Positions 13,101 through 23,785 of a stretch of DNA of 64,000 nucleotides are shown here, one piece after another; the first letter of the stretch is position 1, and each line of letters opens with the position of its first letter. The notes below the pieces were generated by a model. It did not search any database. It worked only from the letters and a program-made list of their open reading frames with translations, and was not told the origin of the DNA. This DNA is from Panonychus citri (lineage: Eukaryota; Arthropoda; Arachnida; Trombidiformes; Tetranychidae), in contig NW_026515482.1 in the NCBI RefSeq assembly GCF_014898815.1, positions 2,976,001-3,040,000 of the forward strand, written 5' to 3'. The translations under genes and the position numbers were made by a program.

Positions 13101-14687
13101 TCAAGAAATGAATATTTTTTGTTCCTCTTTTTTGTTCCTGAAGAGCATGATAATTGTTCATCTTCATCATGATAATTTGAAATTCTATTGAAATGATTTG
13201 AAATTAAACATTCGAAATCAAAGTAATTTAAATTCAATTATACGACAGAAAAAAAAATAGAAATCAAAAGTTATTATTTGTCAGAATTTCGTCTCTCATG
13301 AAATATGATATTGAAAAGTTTCATTTTCAGTTTAATTGAAATTGAATAATAACAATTCATATACAGAACTTGATGATATTGTAATATTATTTTCTTGAAT
13401 AATTTGATCATTATTGATTGTCTTGGAATTGATTGTTCATGATGAAATATTTTAGAATACTAATTTTAACAATGATGATACAATTTAATATCTCGAATGT
13501 GTTTATATGAACATTAATCATTAAATTAAATGAACAATAATCATTAGCATGATGATGAAAATCTGTAAGTTCAAAATTAAGAGATGGAAACATTTTGATT
13601 TTCAGTAAATTCTCAGCTCTAAGTTTGTGAAAAGTTTCCAATTACATATGGAATATGAATTCATGGAGTTTTCTTTTCTCATGAAAACTTTTATGCAATG
13701 AAATTACTAATAACCTTAATGAATACTAATATATAAATGTTCACCTGAAATCATTATTCCTAAAAAAACTATTAGTAGTATTCAAAGGTATTCCTGTATT
13801 GCAATTCTTTTCATAATAATAACCATCATCATTATTGTTGAAATAACCTTGGAGTTTCCGTCACCATGTATATAAGAAGGAAAAATAATAGTCTTATCAT
13901 GATATATATGAATTTTAAGAATCTGGAGGAAACATTTCAAATTTTCTCGCTTTCTCATCTTCTAGGAAAAGAAACAGTAATTTACTTTGCCAGGTAATCA
14001 TATGAGTACAATGTTACCTTATCATGAATCAAAGTATTTAGTATCTGAGGGAATAGAGTTAAGATGAGATAATGATTCCACTTTGAATTTCTGCCATGAT
14101 AATGGATCCATGAGATGAAAAAAAGGGTTATACACCTATGGTACTACTATGAACGAATAGCTGGTTGAATTTTTGCTCTTGATTTTAGAACTTTTTAACA
14201 TGGAAATTCTGTTAAGAAGTCGATAGATTCTGAGATTATTCAATCGATGGTTTCATCGCTCCAAGATATTAGAGTTAACATGTTAGGATGATGGTAAGGG
14301 AAAATGGTGCTTCTATTCTGGAAACAGACTTAACGTGAACTGAATTGATTTGATGATTTTTTTTTCTCTTCTCTTCTTTTTTACCTCTTTCTTAATAGAA
14401 ATAAAATATTACATAGAGATATATAATAGCAAAAAGAGTATTCTCTTTGGGTATAATTTTTCAGTTCTTAACATTCACTTAGAACAGGAAGAGAGATAGG
14501 GAAAGAAAATAACCAAACGATCTTCCCACCTTTCTATTTCCACCCTGATACATGTAATCGTTTGCATGGGGAACTTTTTGTCTTCAGGTTACATTTGTAT
14601 TGAAATTTTTTCTTGTTCTTCACTCTGTTAGAGTGAGAACTCAATTTATCAAGATATAAATTCAAAAGGAACCAATGAAATTAACAA
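7907..14687. other. Gene-poor AT-rich region
   Basis: No exon could be supported. The region has CT tracts at about 8230-8270 and 8587-8615, a GA tract at about 10149-10178, and ATC/GAT simple repeats (for example 11710-11745). An Asp/Glu/Lys-containing open frame at 10849-11046 (minus) has no recognisable domain and is left uncalled. Confidence 0.5.
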
Positions 14688-14698
14688 CCCAGTCAACA
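14688..14698 (+). repeat. Left terminal inverted repeat
   Basis: CCCAGTCAACA, preceded by AA at 14686-14687. Confidence 0.9.
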
Positions 14699-14729
14699 TA
14701 TAAGATTTTGAGGAATTGATTTGATCATA

Positions 14730-14830
14730 AATTGAGTCAATTGGGATTCAATTTTTGAATGTTTAGCGATTCAATTAAAAAATTGAGTCAAAAAATTAGA
14801 AATTGAATCATTTTTGAATCAACCGCGACA
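14730..14830. promoter_or_regulatory. Left subterminal AGTCAA/GAATCA repeats
   Basis: Two TTGAGTCAA words and several diverged TTGAATCA/GATTCAA words within about 100 bp of the left end. They share the AGTCAA core with the TIR and are likely transposase or accessory-protein binding sites (inference from other CACTA elements). Confidence 0.55.
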
Positions 14831-15215
14831 AGATTAAATTCACACCCACGTTGAAATGTAAACAAAAATCTAGTTAAGATTCAGCTTATGATTTTTTCTT
14901 AATAAGAATAAATTGATTTTCAGTTTTCATGTGAATTTGGAACGGAATTTTTTCTAGATTTGGCTTGACACAAATTTATTGAAGACTCTTCTCATGGAAC
15001 TGTGAAAGTTTTCTACAATTAAGTGATTGTGAACATATAAAATTTTGAATTTCTGAGAATTTGAGAAAAATATAATTTTCTATGAAATTTGGTTTTTCAT
15101 AATTGATTGAAACCTGATGAAGTAATGATTCAGGGTAATAAATGGGGATATAAAAGTGGAAAATTCAGCAGTAAAAGTAAGTAAAATGAGAGTAAAATTT
15201 GGAAAAAAATTGAAA

Positions 15216-15598
15216 TTATTCTCTTCTAGTGGAAAATTGATCAAAGTCCATCGACTGAATTTCTTGACTGAAGTCCATGGTTTGTGGTGAATAATTTTCT
15301 TTATCCGAATTGATTACATGGTTTTCGGAATTGTTGAATTGATCAACAGAATTTAGATGAGAATCTTTTCTATGATGGCTTTGAATTGAATTTCTATCAT
15401 TGTTGATCTTTAGTATCTTTTTCATCGGGAAATTTTTCACTTTCTTCAATGAAAGGAACTTGAATTTATTCTTTGTGACTAGATAAAGACAAAAACATCA
15501 AAAATTAGTTAATATCATTGGAAGAAGAATAATCGAGTATAAAAGAAAAAATTAAATGATTATTAATAGAAAAAAATCTTACCTTTGTAACACTTCAT
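15216..15598 (-). CDS. Small two-exon transposon gene (92 aa), function unknown
   Basis: Exon 1 is 15598-15583 (ATG AAG TGT TAC AAA G, donor GTAAGA). Exon 2 is 15478-15216 (acceptor TCTAG), in phase 1 across a 104-bp intron, ending in TAA. The product is basic at the N-terminus (KNKFKFLSLKKVKNFPMKK) and Ser/Asn/Asp-rich after that. It contains the tripeptide KEN, which in other proteins can act as an APC/C degron; that is only a motif match. It lies just downstream of the transposase on the same strand. No family is recognised. It could instead be 3' exons of an alternatively spliced transposase transcript. Confidence 0.45.
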
Positions 15599-15890
15599 TT
15601 CGCTTGATTTATTTTTCGAAAAATTATTGTTGATTAACACAATTAGAAATGAATAAGAATTGGTGATAAATTTCTGTCACAATTAGAAATTGATAAAATT
15701 CACTAGAACAATTTATAAATTGGTGATAAAAATAAGAAAAATGAGAGAGGAATTGAATAAGATCTTCACTTGTTCCGAGTCTAAAGCGTTTAAACCTTAA
15801 AAGAGAAAAAGAAAATGAAAAGTTCGAATTAGAGAACATTTGAAAAAAAGCTAAAAGTGGTTGATATATCGACTTACCATTGAGAATGAT

Positions 15891-18395
15891 TTATTTATTC
15901 ATCAGAAATAATTCTATGATGAAGTTTCTTGGGTATTTGTGACTGAATGTTTGGCTTGCGATGAATAAACACTTTTTTGTTTGCTGATTCAATTTAACTA
16001 TTTCTAAGTTAAGATGTGATCTTTTGTTGTTGTTCACTATTTCATAAATATGATTGAATTTTATCTTTATCTGGTGAATTATTCCTTTGAACGGTTGGTG
16101 TGAGTATATATTTCCTTTCACCACCCTGACACAAGCAAATGTCTCATTTTTAATATGGAAAAGGGTCTCAATCATACCAAATTTATCAGAATCAATCTTT
16201 ATCCACGAGTCGTCATTAACTTTGTCTTTCGTGTAAGATTGAGAAGAGAATCTTTTCCCATTTATGGTCATTGTCTTGCTGAATGTGATCTCATTGCTAC
16301 TGCAACCAAACATATCCTGTGCATTTGCTATACACCAGTCGATTGTTGGAATTTCATTTTCATTAAAAAGAGCTCTTGAATATTTGATTTTAGTTATTTT
16401 CTCTTTTTCCGAATCAGTAACTACTTGGTAATATCCAAAATCGATTCTCTCTTTTTCTGATAAGTTCCAATCACCAACTGAAGTGTTGAGAATTTCGAAA
16501 TATTTAAAATCATTAATGAAAACTCTTACCAAAGATGAAGCGATGTTTGAAGATCGGCGAACACGCTCTTTGAGAATCCCCATGTAATTTTCAAGAGGGT
16601 AAGATGAAACATTTGCTCCTGGTCCAAGATTTATGAGAGACGAAGGCAAATGACTGAGGATATGGAGATTATATGTGAGATAACTAATACCGTAAATATT
16701 AGCAACACCAAATTGAAATTCTTCAATTAACTTTTTTAACTCACAAATGGATTCATCAGTTATTGGGCCAAGATGTGATAAAGAATATATTTGAGTTAAA
16801 CAAAGCAGATTGTTGATCACTTTTGGCTTTAAAAGTCCTCTTATTGTGACTGGAAAAAGATAAACGAGAAAATTATCAAATTCAGCTGACTTCCAGAATT
16901 TGATCTGATTCAAGTCTCTTGGAACTCGACCAAATTCAACTGGAACTGAGATATTTGTCAATCTCTGTGATAATTCTCGTTTGAATCTTACTCTATCGAT
17001 ATTTTTCTCAAAAATGTCCAATGTGTTATTACCCAGCCAAGCTTTATTGATTATGTTTCTTGTGATTCCGAGGACAATGCAATGCATTGTTTCAACTGAA
17101 ACTCCGTTGACTATATCAAAGTCTTTCAGATTAATCAAAGGTGATATGCCAATCAAGCCTTTATATCTCGGGTTGATGAGGCTCCAGTCATCGACTTCAT
17201 CTCCTCTTTCCTGTTGAAGTGATTCTTTCAAGTCAGAGAAATCTTTCTTTTTACGAATCAATTCATCGAGTTGATTTTGAAAAATATTCGGGAAAACGCG
17301 AGCACCATTTGCAGAATCAGCTTGCACCAGACACCAGTCACATCCGTTGAGGTGATTAAATTGTCTCACGTTTCTCAAATAGGCCCTCATAGGAGCATCT
17401 GCTACCAATCCAATAAGATGAAATGTTGAAGAGAATGATCGTCCTGATTTATCAGTCCATTTGACTGGAGATCTACTCAGAACCTCTAGTTCTTCACAGA
17501 GTGGGCCAAGATATGCTTCCACTGGAGGTTTAGTTTTACCTACAAACAGAGCAATTAGGAAAAAGTGTTGTTTTCTCAATCGTGGTTTCAATTCATTTAT
17601 AGAAATGAATATTGGAAAAATTTTACTGCTTGTACTATTTCCAACGCAAACCTCGTCAGCATGGAGAGTCAATGTAATTTTTTTCATTTCATTGTACACT
17701 TCAGACTTGGTTTCCAGGGCGAGTTTTCCATTCGAAATATCGGTAGTTACATGAAAATCTTCATGAACCCAGTCCATATGATCAACGCACTTTAGATGAT
17801 TTTCAATTTGGTCTTTGAGATGTACATGAATAAAAAACTTATCGTTTTTCAGTTTTGCAACAAACTCGCGATTTTCACAAACATATGATCCATAATTCTT
17901 AGGTTCCCCTACGAAAGGGCCATGTGAATGACTTTTATCACAGATTACATAAACACTCATAGAATTAGATTTAAATCTCTTTTCCCAGAAATATCTCACA
18001 CTTGGGATAAAGAAAGGATCTTTTGAATATCTTCGCGATATATTGTTGAATAAATTCACGACTATTTCTGATGCGGTGAGATTCAAGCCGGCGTGAGTTA
18101 AAATTGCTGATAGAGTTGCTTCAATGTATTCTAACTTTGTTGGAACTCTAGACCCAGAATCAATTTCTTGATCTTCGTGACAAGAATCAATTTCACTTGG
18201 ATTTTGAATATTTTCAATATTATCATCACTTTCTTCACTTAGCAAACCTAAATTTTCTTCAGCACCAGAATTAACTAAATTAGGTAGAGATGAGACATAA
18301 TCACATTGGTTTTCCACATGGCGAAGTTTTTTCTTTCTCTTTTCACTTCTTCTTTGTTTACTTCTTTTAATTGAGTTAATCCTTTTATCACTCAT
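15891..18395 (-). CDS. CACTA/EnSpm-like transposase (834 aa)
   Basis: A single long exon. The start is the ATG of MSDKRINSIKRSKQRRSEKR; the open frame reaches 18425 only through a non-ATG codon. The N-terminus is strongly basic and is followed by an acidic stretch. The core shows the order known from animal CACTA-type 'transposase domain' proteins: LTLHADEVCVGNSTSSKIFP, FPIFISINELKPRLR, LVADAPMRAYLRNVRQFN, CDWCLV, VSVETMHCIVLGITRNI, a FWKSAEFDNFLVY block, NLHILSHLPSS and SSYPLENYMGILKERVRRSS. The length and uninterrupted frame suggest an intact, possibly active enzyme. The stop codon overlaps two AATAAA signals (ATGAATAAATAAATC), so the 3' UTR should be very short. It is transcribed divergently from the accessory gene at 18821. 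Confidence 0.9.
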   Translation of the reverse strand: MSDKRINSIKRSKQRRSEKRKKKLRHVENQCDYVSSLPNLVNSGAEENLGLLSEESDDNIENIQNPSEIDSCHEDQEIDSGSRVPTKLEYIEATLSAILTHAGLNLTASEIVVNLFNNISRRYSKDPFFIPSVRYFWEKRFKSNSMSVYVICDKSHSHGPFVGEPKNYGSYVCENREFVAKLKNDKFFIHVHLKDQIENHLKCVDHMDWVHEDFHVTTDISNGKLALETKSEVYNEMKKITLTLHADEVCVGNSTSSKIFPIFISINELKPRLRKQHFFLIALFVGKTKPPVEAYLGPLCEELEVLSRSPVKWTDKSGRSFSSTFHLIGLVADAPMRAYLRNVRQFNHLNGCDWCLVQADSANGARVFPNIFQNQLDELIRKKKDFSDLKESLQQERGDEVDDWSLINPRYKGLIGISPLINLKDFDIVNGVSVETMHCIVLGITRNIINKAWLGNNTLDIFEKNIDRVRFKRELSQRLTNISVPVEFGRVPRDLNQIKFWKSAEFDNFLVYLFPVTIRGLLKPKVINNLLCLTQIYSLSHLGPITDESICELKKLIEEFQFGVANIYGISYLTYNLHILSHLPSSLINLGPGANVSSYPLENYMGILKERVRRSSNIASSLVRVFINDFKYFEILNTSVGDWNLSEKERIDFGYYQVVTDSEKEKITKIKYSRALFNENEIPTIDWCIANAQDMFGCSSNEITFSKTMTINGKRFSSQSYTKDKVNDDSWIKIDSDKFGMIETLFHIKNETFACVRVVKGNIYSHQPFKGIIHQIKIKFNHIYEIVNNNKRSHLNLEIVKLNQQTKKCLFIASQTFSHKYPRNFIIELFLMNK

Positions 18396-18820
18396 TTTAA
18401 AGTAAATATAAATAAATAACAACACTAATTACAATTTTTATAACTAAATTAATTATAATTGTAAACAGAAACACATTAAATCAAATGAGCAAATAGAGAC
18501 AATGGATTAGACCAGTGGTCAAATTATGAACTAAATAGAAAAGAATAGAACAAATAGAAAGAGAATAGAATTTTTTGATTTAAAAAACGTTCTTTTCTTT
18601 TAAATAACCATAGTAACAACTCAATCAAAGTCAGACTACTTTATCTATTTGGGAAGAGTAATCTTTTTATCTATTCGGGAAGAGTAATCTTTTTATCTTT
18701 AAAGGAAGAGGTTTTTTTTAATTTTCTTTTAATTATTGTTACTACCACATTTAATTGATCTTCATTTTATTGAATTAGTTTCTGCTATATAAGCTTTTAC
18801 TATTGGTGCCATCAAATTTT
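18396..18820. promoter_or_regulatory. Divergent promoter region of the DNA transposon, with 26-bp tandem repeats
   Basis: This 425-bp spacer separates the transposase from the plus-strand gene. A unit close to TTTATCTATTCGGGAAGAG followed by TAATCTT is repeated about 2.7 times at 18640-18710. A TATA box (CTATATAAG, 18783-18791) lies about 30 bp before the ATG at 18821. The minus-strand side has repeated AGAATAGAA words at about 18538-18570. The repeats are a plausible regulatory or binding site; that role is inference. Confidence 0.6.
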
Positions 18821-21248
18821 ATGAATAAAAAAGTTATTACTGTACGAAAGTTGACCCAACAATCAAAACGTAAAATCAAACCTATTTACAACCAAAGGAC
18901 ATTGATTGCTACACTAACTCAACTAATGGCTAATCAAAAGCTTTTAATTGGACTTGTTAGAGTCATAATTAGTGATCAACAACAATCAACTATACCAATT
19001 TGTTTCAAGCTGGACAAGGATAAAATTCCTAAGACATTGAAACCTTTACGTATTCATAAGCACAACTTGTGTACACTTAATGTTGATGGTGTGAAACCAA
19101 TACCAATTATGATTATTGCCCAAGGAGGTAAGTTTATAACTTGTTCTTACTCTTTTGATTAAAATATTTTTCTGATTTCAGATGATTCTGAGGATCTTAT
19201 CCAAACATATAAAGTTTTCTTTAAGAAAGTTGCGAACCTTAATATTCCTGATCTCAAGTCTGAGCTGAATAAATGGATTTCTTTAGATAACTGTGCTATC
19301 CAAAAATCAGATGATTATTCATTGAATGGAATTGAAAAGAACCATTTCGACAAATTGATCAATCGTTCAAATGTTTTAGAGCGAAGAGAAAAGTCGAAAA
19401 GGTCGATTGCTGTTCCTGAAACAGTTCATATTGACGACGATTGTACAAATGATCCGGTTGATATTGATAATGAAGTCAATGTTAAAGAATGTGATGATTC
19501 CGTTGCAGATGAGGATTATTATCCCAAGGATAAAGATCAAATTTCTGTTGAATCTGAAGAGAATATTGAAACACCATCTATATCCGATATTCATCAGATC
19601 AAGAATCGATTGGTTAAACTGAGAAAATATTCTAAAACGACTGATAAAGTTCAATCATTTACCAAATTTTTTGATGAAACGATCAGTTCTCTTGAATCCA
19701 TTATCAAACTTATTGAAAATTTTGTCAATACATCGAGATCAATTGGCGATTCAACCAAAGGAGAAAAGCCTCAACCATCATCTCATGGAAAAAACAAAAT
19801 CTCATTCAACGATAAAACTTATGTTGATTCATCTGGATTAATAACTTACATTGAAGGTATTCTTCCAGTTAGTACTAGAAAATATAGAAAAGTTATGAGC
19901 TCTTTATCTTCCAAGAAAGAGGATAGAGAGCCAAATGTCTTGATAGCTTATTTTGTAAAAATAGCTTTTCCTCGCCATTGGATAGAAGATGTAACGATCA
20001 AAGGTTCTGGTAATCGCAAATCTCTGATGAGCATTTGGAATCACGATAATCCCCTCTCCAATCCTTGCAAAGGTGAATTCAAAGATGGATTAGGAAATGA
20101 AAGATTTCAAGCTCTATTAGGTATGAATTATTTCCTTTCTCAACTCTTAGAAAAATTTCTAATTTAGCTGAATCTTTTCTTATATTTCAGATCATTCTCT
20201 TCGAAAATGTGGAAAGTTTTCATATGATAATACGACACATAAATGTCTTGTTAATTCAGTTTCCAAAGCGATGCATTACATGCGAACTAAAATTACACCA
20301 AAAAGAAAGCAGTATCACGATTGGGATTACATTCAACAAACTTCATCTGATGATTCATTGATGGAAAGTGTCAAGAAAATCATTGAAGACGACGAAGAAT
20401 CGATTAAAATGACTAGATCAAGAAAAGCGAAAAAAAATTTGGAATCTGATGATACAGATTCACTGGCTTCCGGATCAATTTCACATGGAAAAGAATCAAC
20501 TAATTCTGATAAATATCGGGAAGATAATCGTGATCAAAACCAATGTGACTTTGACAATTTGAATAGTGAGGAGTCGGAAGATGAAAACAGGATGGTAACA
20601 TCCGATCGAAAAGAACATTTTGAACATGATGAACCAATAGTTCCATTGAAAAGATGTTCAGAAAATGATTCTGAATCTTCATCTGTTCAATCAATTCCGA
20701 AATCAATTTCTTCGTTTGAAGCGGCTGATAGTTCAAAGTCAGAACAGTCTCAGACGCCAATGAGTGCTCAAGATTACAATTTGGATTTTTTCGAAGACTC
20801 TGGCGGGTCAAAAGATTCAAAAATGAGAGTCGAAACTGCAAGTGATTTGGTGAAATACACCAAGGGTATGTTACAAAAAGAAAAAAGTCTCAATTTTTCA
20901 AGTGATTCGGCTTATGGTGAGTCATTTTCACTTTCATCTCACACGGACGATGATATATCATCTGTCTCTAAGTTTGGTGTTAGTAGAAAAAGATTCACTT
21001 CAACACCGAAAGCAATTCAAGAGGATGATAACCTGGGTCAAAGCAGTTCAATTAAAAGAATCAAGTTGACTCAAGATGACCAGAGCAAGGATAAACAGCA
21101 AGGGAATAAATCACATGCAAAGGAAAGTGACAAAAGTGTACCAAGTGATTTAATGGATGATAATATCTTATTCACCCAAGATGAAAGGCAAAGCTTGAGA
21201 GCAAAGAGAGAAAACTTATTGAGCCGTTTCAAGCAACCATTATTGTAG
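18821..21248 (+). CDS. Transposon accessory protein A with BEN-like region (767 aa)
   Basis: Three exons: 18821-19127, 19182-20120 and 20191-21248. The introns are 54 and 70 bp, both phase 1 with GTAAG/GTATG donors and TTTCAG acceptors. The start is the ATG after the TATA box (MNKKVITVRKLTQQSKRKIK). The N-terminal exon is basic and ends at a Gly-Gly. Residues about 305-450 (NKISF..., VLIAYFVKIAFPRHW, then after the intron DHSLRKCGKFSYDN) have the helix pattern and length of a BEN DNA-binding domain, but this was judged by eye only. The C-terminal third is Ser/Asp/Glu-rich and probably disordered. It shares exon layout and the BEN-like region with the gene that follows, so the two look like an old tandem duplication inside the transposon. 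A role as DNA-binding cofactor is inference. Confidence 0.75.
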
Positions 21249-21534
21249 GGGAAGTAACATTTACTCCCTCAAAACAAGCCAATCAATGATTTTCTTGATC
21301 AAGTAAGAGTGATTATATTACCAAAGAATTTTTTCACAATTTTTTTCAATTTTTTCATAACTTTGTCTTCAAACCTCAACCAAACTAAAAATCAAATTAC
21401 CTTACTCTCTAAAATCAAAAATTAACCAATAGAAATCAGATCCAATGTTCCTTATCAACTAAGTATCTTTTTCCGTTTCCGAAATAAAATCTCATTTAAT
21501 TGCAAACAAATAAGTTTTTTGTCTAAAAGGCAAA
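21249..21534. other. Spacer between the two accessory genes
   Basis: This 286-bp AT-rich stretch contains AATAAA (about 21484) and no tandem repeat. It probably holds the 3' end of gene A and the promoter of gene B; no clear TATA box was found. Confidence 0.4.
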
Positions 21535-23449
21535 ATGTCTCAAAAAGTGTTTTCAGCCTCAAAATCTTTGTCAACGAGAAAAAAATCTTTTTCTCAACCT
21601 AACAAAGATAATAGTGTTGACGGTGTTATTCGTGTGTATCAAAGTTCGGGTTCAAAAAATACCAATCTACTTGTTAAACGTGCACAAGAAGCGAAAAGGT
21701 CATTGAATATTCGAATTCATGATAAAGTTCCTACAACAATTTGTGAAAAAGTTCCGTCAACAAGTGATGATTCAAATCTTAGAAAATCAAGTGAAAAGAG
21801 TATCAATTCATCACAACATGATAATTCTACTTATGTTGTAATTCTACCTTTTGTTTACGATCACTTTCTTCGACCGTACAATCAACCAGTTCTCATCAAA
21901 TTGAATCGACGATTTTTGTTTCCTCCTGGATCTTCAGTGATGTTCGGTGATTTTTTGAACCCCCTCTTGAATTGTTTCTCTATAATGATCAACGAATATG
22001 ACCTGCATGTGCAAATAATAGCCATCGGAGGTGAGTTTCTCTTCAGAATTCAATAGTTTAAGAATTTAATTCTAATGATATTTATATTTTTCAAAGATTC
22101 TCCAGATAAAGTAAGATCTTCATTGAGTTATAACTTGAACCATAACAAGACCTGGATAGATTTGAAAAAGATGATTCGTTTCAATGGTGTGATAGAAAAA
22201 TTCAAACATACTCCTTTAGAAGATGATGAAGATGAACCTATTCGACATATTCTGAGACCGGAGGCGATAACTAAACTTTTCTCTTTTAATAACAAAGAAA
22301 CTGAACAAGATTCTCGGGTTAAGACGAGATTAACTGAATCTGTTAATTTAGAATCCAATAGATTGGATAGCATAAAAGAGTTAAATACTGTTGAAATTGA
22401 ACCTGAAAGTCCAATAGTGTTTCGTAAATCGGATAAAAGTAAAGAAGAAGATCTTTTTCAGTCCATTCAGATCCAATTGAAGATTATCGAAGAAAAACAG
22501 AAGGCTTTGTCAAGCTTGGACACCACAGGATCAACAGTTCTATCAATCATTGGCGTTGTTAAATCAATAGTAAATCTACTAGATTCAAAGTATCAGAAAG
22601 AGTTGGATTTATCTTTTAAATTGCCAGAAAACGATGAAACATTCAAGAACAAAAAAGAGGTTAGAATGAGTAAATCTAAATGCAAAATTATGCCTAAAGT
22701 ATTTTTTACGTTTCCTTCCTTTTCAGAATAAGATATTTGTAGAAGGTTGTATCCAATTAGACCTCGATTTGTATGAAGAAGCTATAAAGAAAGCGACACC
22801 AGGATTACCATGGAATTTTGCTTATCAATTAATCAAATTAAGTTTTCCTGAACAATATTATAAAGGTGTGACTCTAGGGAAAAAAAATATCACACAAGTT
22901 GAAATGGACAAGATTCTAAGGAAATATGATAAATTTCCATCGACAAAATTACCATTATCATATATTTGGGGGTTCAAGGATCCGTATAGTAAGCGAATGG
23001 AAGGAGAATATGAAGCGAAATTAGGAAAAAATCGTGTGAAGGCTTTCATAAGTATGAGAATCTATTCTAATTAATCGAAATGAATTTAATCAAATTCATA
23101 AGCTTTTGATAAAGGTCTCAAATATTAATGTATTTTTACAATGATTTTTTTCTAACTAGATCATGTTTTCAGAAAGTCTGAATATTCTCAATATACTGAA
23201 GAATTGGAAAATAAAGTTCGCAATAGAATGATAAAAATCTTGTGCTCATTGAATACGGTTCTGAAGAAAGAAACAAATATTCTCGGAAATGGATATTTAT
23301 CCGATGAAAATGATCCCTTACTTGAATATAATCAAGACGTCGAGGAAAGAAATTCTGAGGAAAATCAATCCATTTGTAATGACTCTGATTCTGATCCCGT
23401 GAAAAATAAAACAATGCAAGAATCATGGGATCCCTCTTGTTTTGACTAA
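21535..23449 (+). CDS. Transposon accessory protein B with BEN-like region (557 aa)
   Basis: Four exons: 21535-22030, 22097-22659, 22727-23051 and 23160-23449. The phases are 1, 0, 1 and all sites are GT-AG. The first exon ends at IIAIGG followed by a phase-1 intron, exactly like gene A (MIIAQGG). The C-terminal region (residues about 354-500: KIFVEGCIQLDLDLYEEAIK, LPWNFAYQLIKLSFPEQYYK, then after a phase-1 intron NHVFRKSEYSQYTEE) aligns by layout with protein A, including a matching intron position before a (D/N)H..RK motif. It resembles a BEN domain. The middle is charged and low in structure. The extra phase-0 intron at 22660 distinguishes it from A. The TIR follows 290 bp after the stop. 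Confidence 0.75.
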
Positions 23450-23589
23450 AATCAATTATTTCGATTTGTTGAAAATTTTCACTCACTTTTTTGAATATTA
23501 ACTTTTTCTACAATAAAATCATATTTGCAATCTGAATTTCTAGTTGATTTTGTTTTTATTCTTCTCGGTTTAATTAAATCTCACTTGTC

Positions 23590-23739
23590 TTGATTCTCAA
23601 GAAAATTAACACTGAATCTTTTCATTGTTGAATCAAAAAAGACTCATTTCCTTTCCTTTGCGTTCATTTCGGTTTTGACTCTCCAAAGACTCAAAGTTGT
23701 TTTTCTGGCTACAATTTTGACTCTTTTTTGAATCCAAAC
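23590..23739. promoter_or_regulatory. Right subterminal GACTC/AGTCAA repeats
   Basis: TTTTGACTC occurs twice and AGACTC twice in the last 120 bp before the right TIR. They mirror the TTGAGTCAA words at the other end. Confidence 0.55.
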
Positions 23740-23749
23740 TGTTGACTGG

Positions 23750-23750
<1 letters not shown>
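23740..23750 (-). repeat. Right terminal inverted repeat
   Basis: TGTTGACTGGG, the reverse complement of the left TIR, followed by AA and the CT tract. Confidence 0.9.

Positions 23751-23753
<3 letters not shown>

Positions 23754-23785
<32 letters not shown>

Larger units (their letters stand above)
14688..23750. mobile_element. CACTA/EnSpm-like DNA transposon, 9063 bp
   Basis: Both ends carry the inverted repeat CCCAGTCAACA (14688-14698 and 23740-23750), and the dinucleotide AA flanks each side. The paralogous sequence at 1461-1470 reads ...ATTAAC-TA-CTCTCT without the element, which fixes the ends. Inside are a CACTA-type transposase and a small two-exon gene (minus strand) and two related multi-exon genes (plus strand), all within about 540 bp of one another. 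The subterminal regions repeat the AGTCAA core of the terminal repeat (for example TTGAGTCAATTGG and ATTGAGTCAAAA on the left, TTTTGACTC twice on the right). Such subterminal motifs are typical of CACTA elements. The TIR does not begin with CACTA itself, so the family name rests on the transposase. Confidence 0.88.

Noticed and set aside
15624..15839. A 71-codon frame between the transposase and the small transposon gene
   Set aside because: Phe/Ser-rich, overlaps the expected transposase 3' end and leader of the small gene; no supporting feature.
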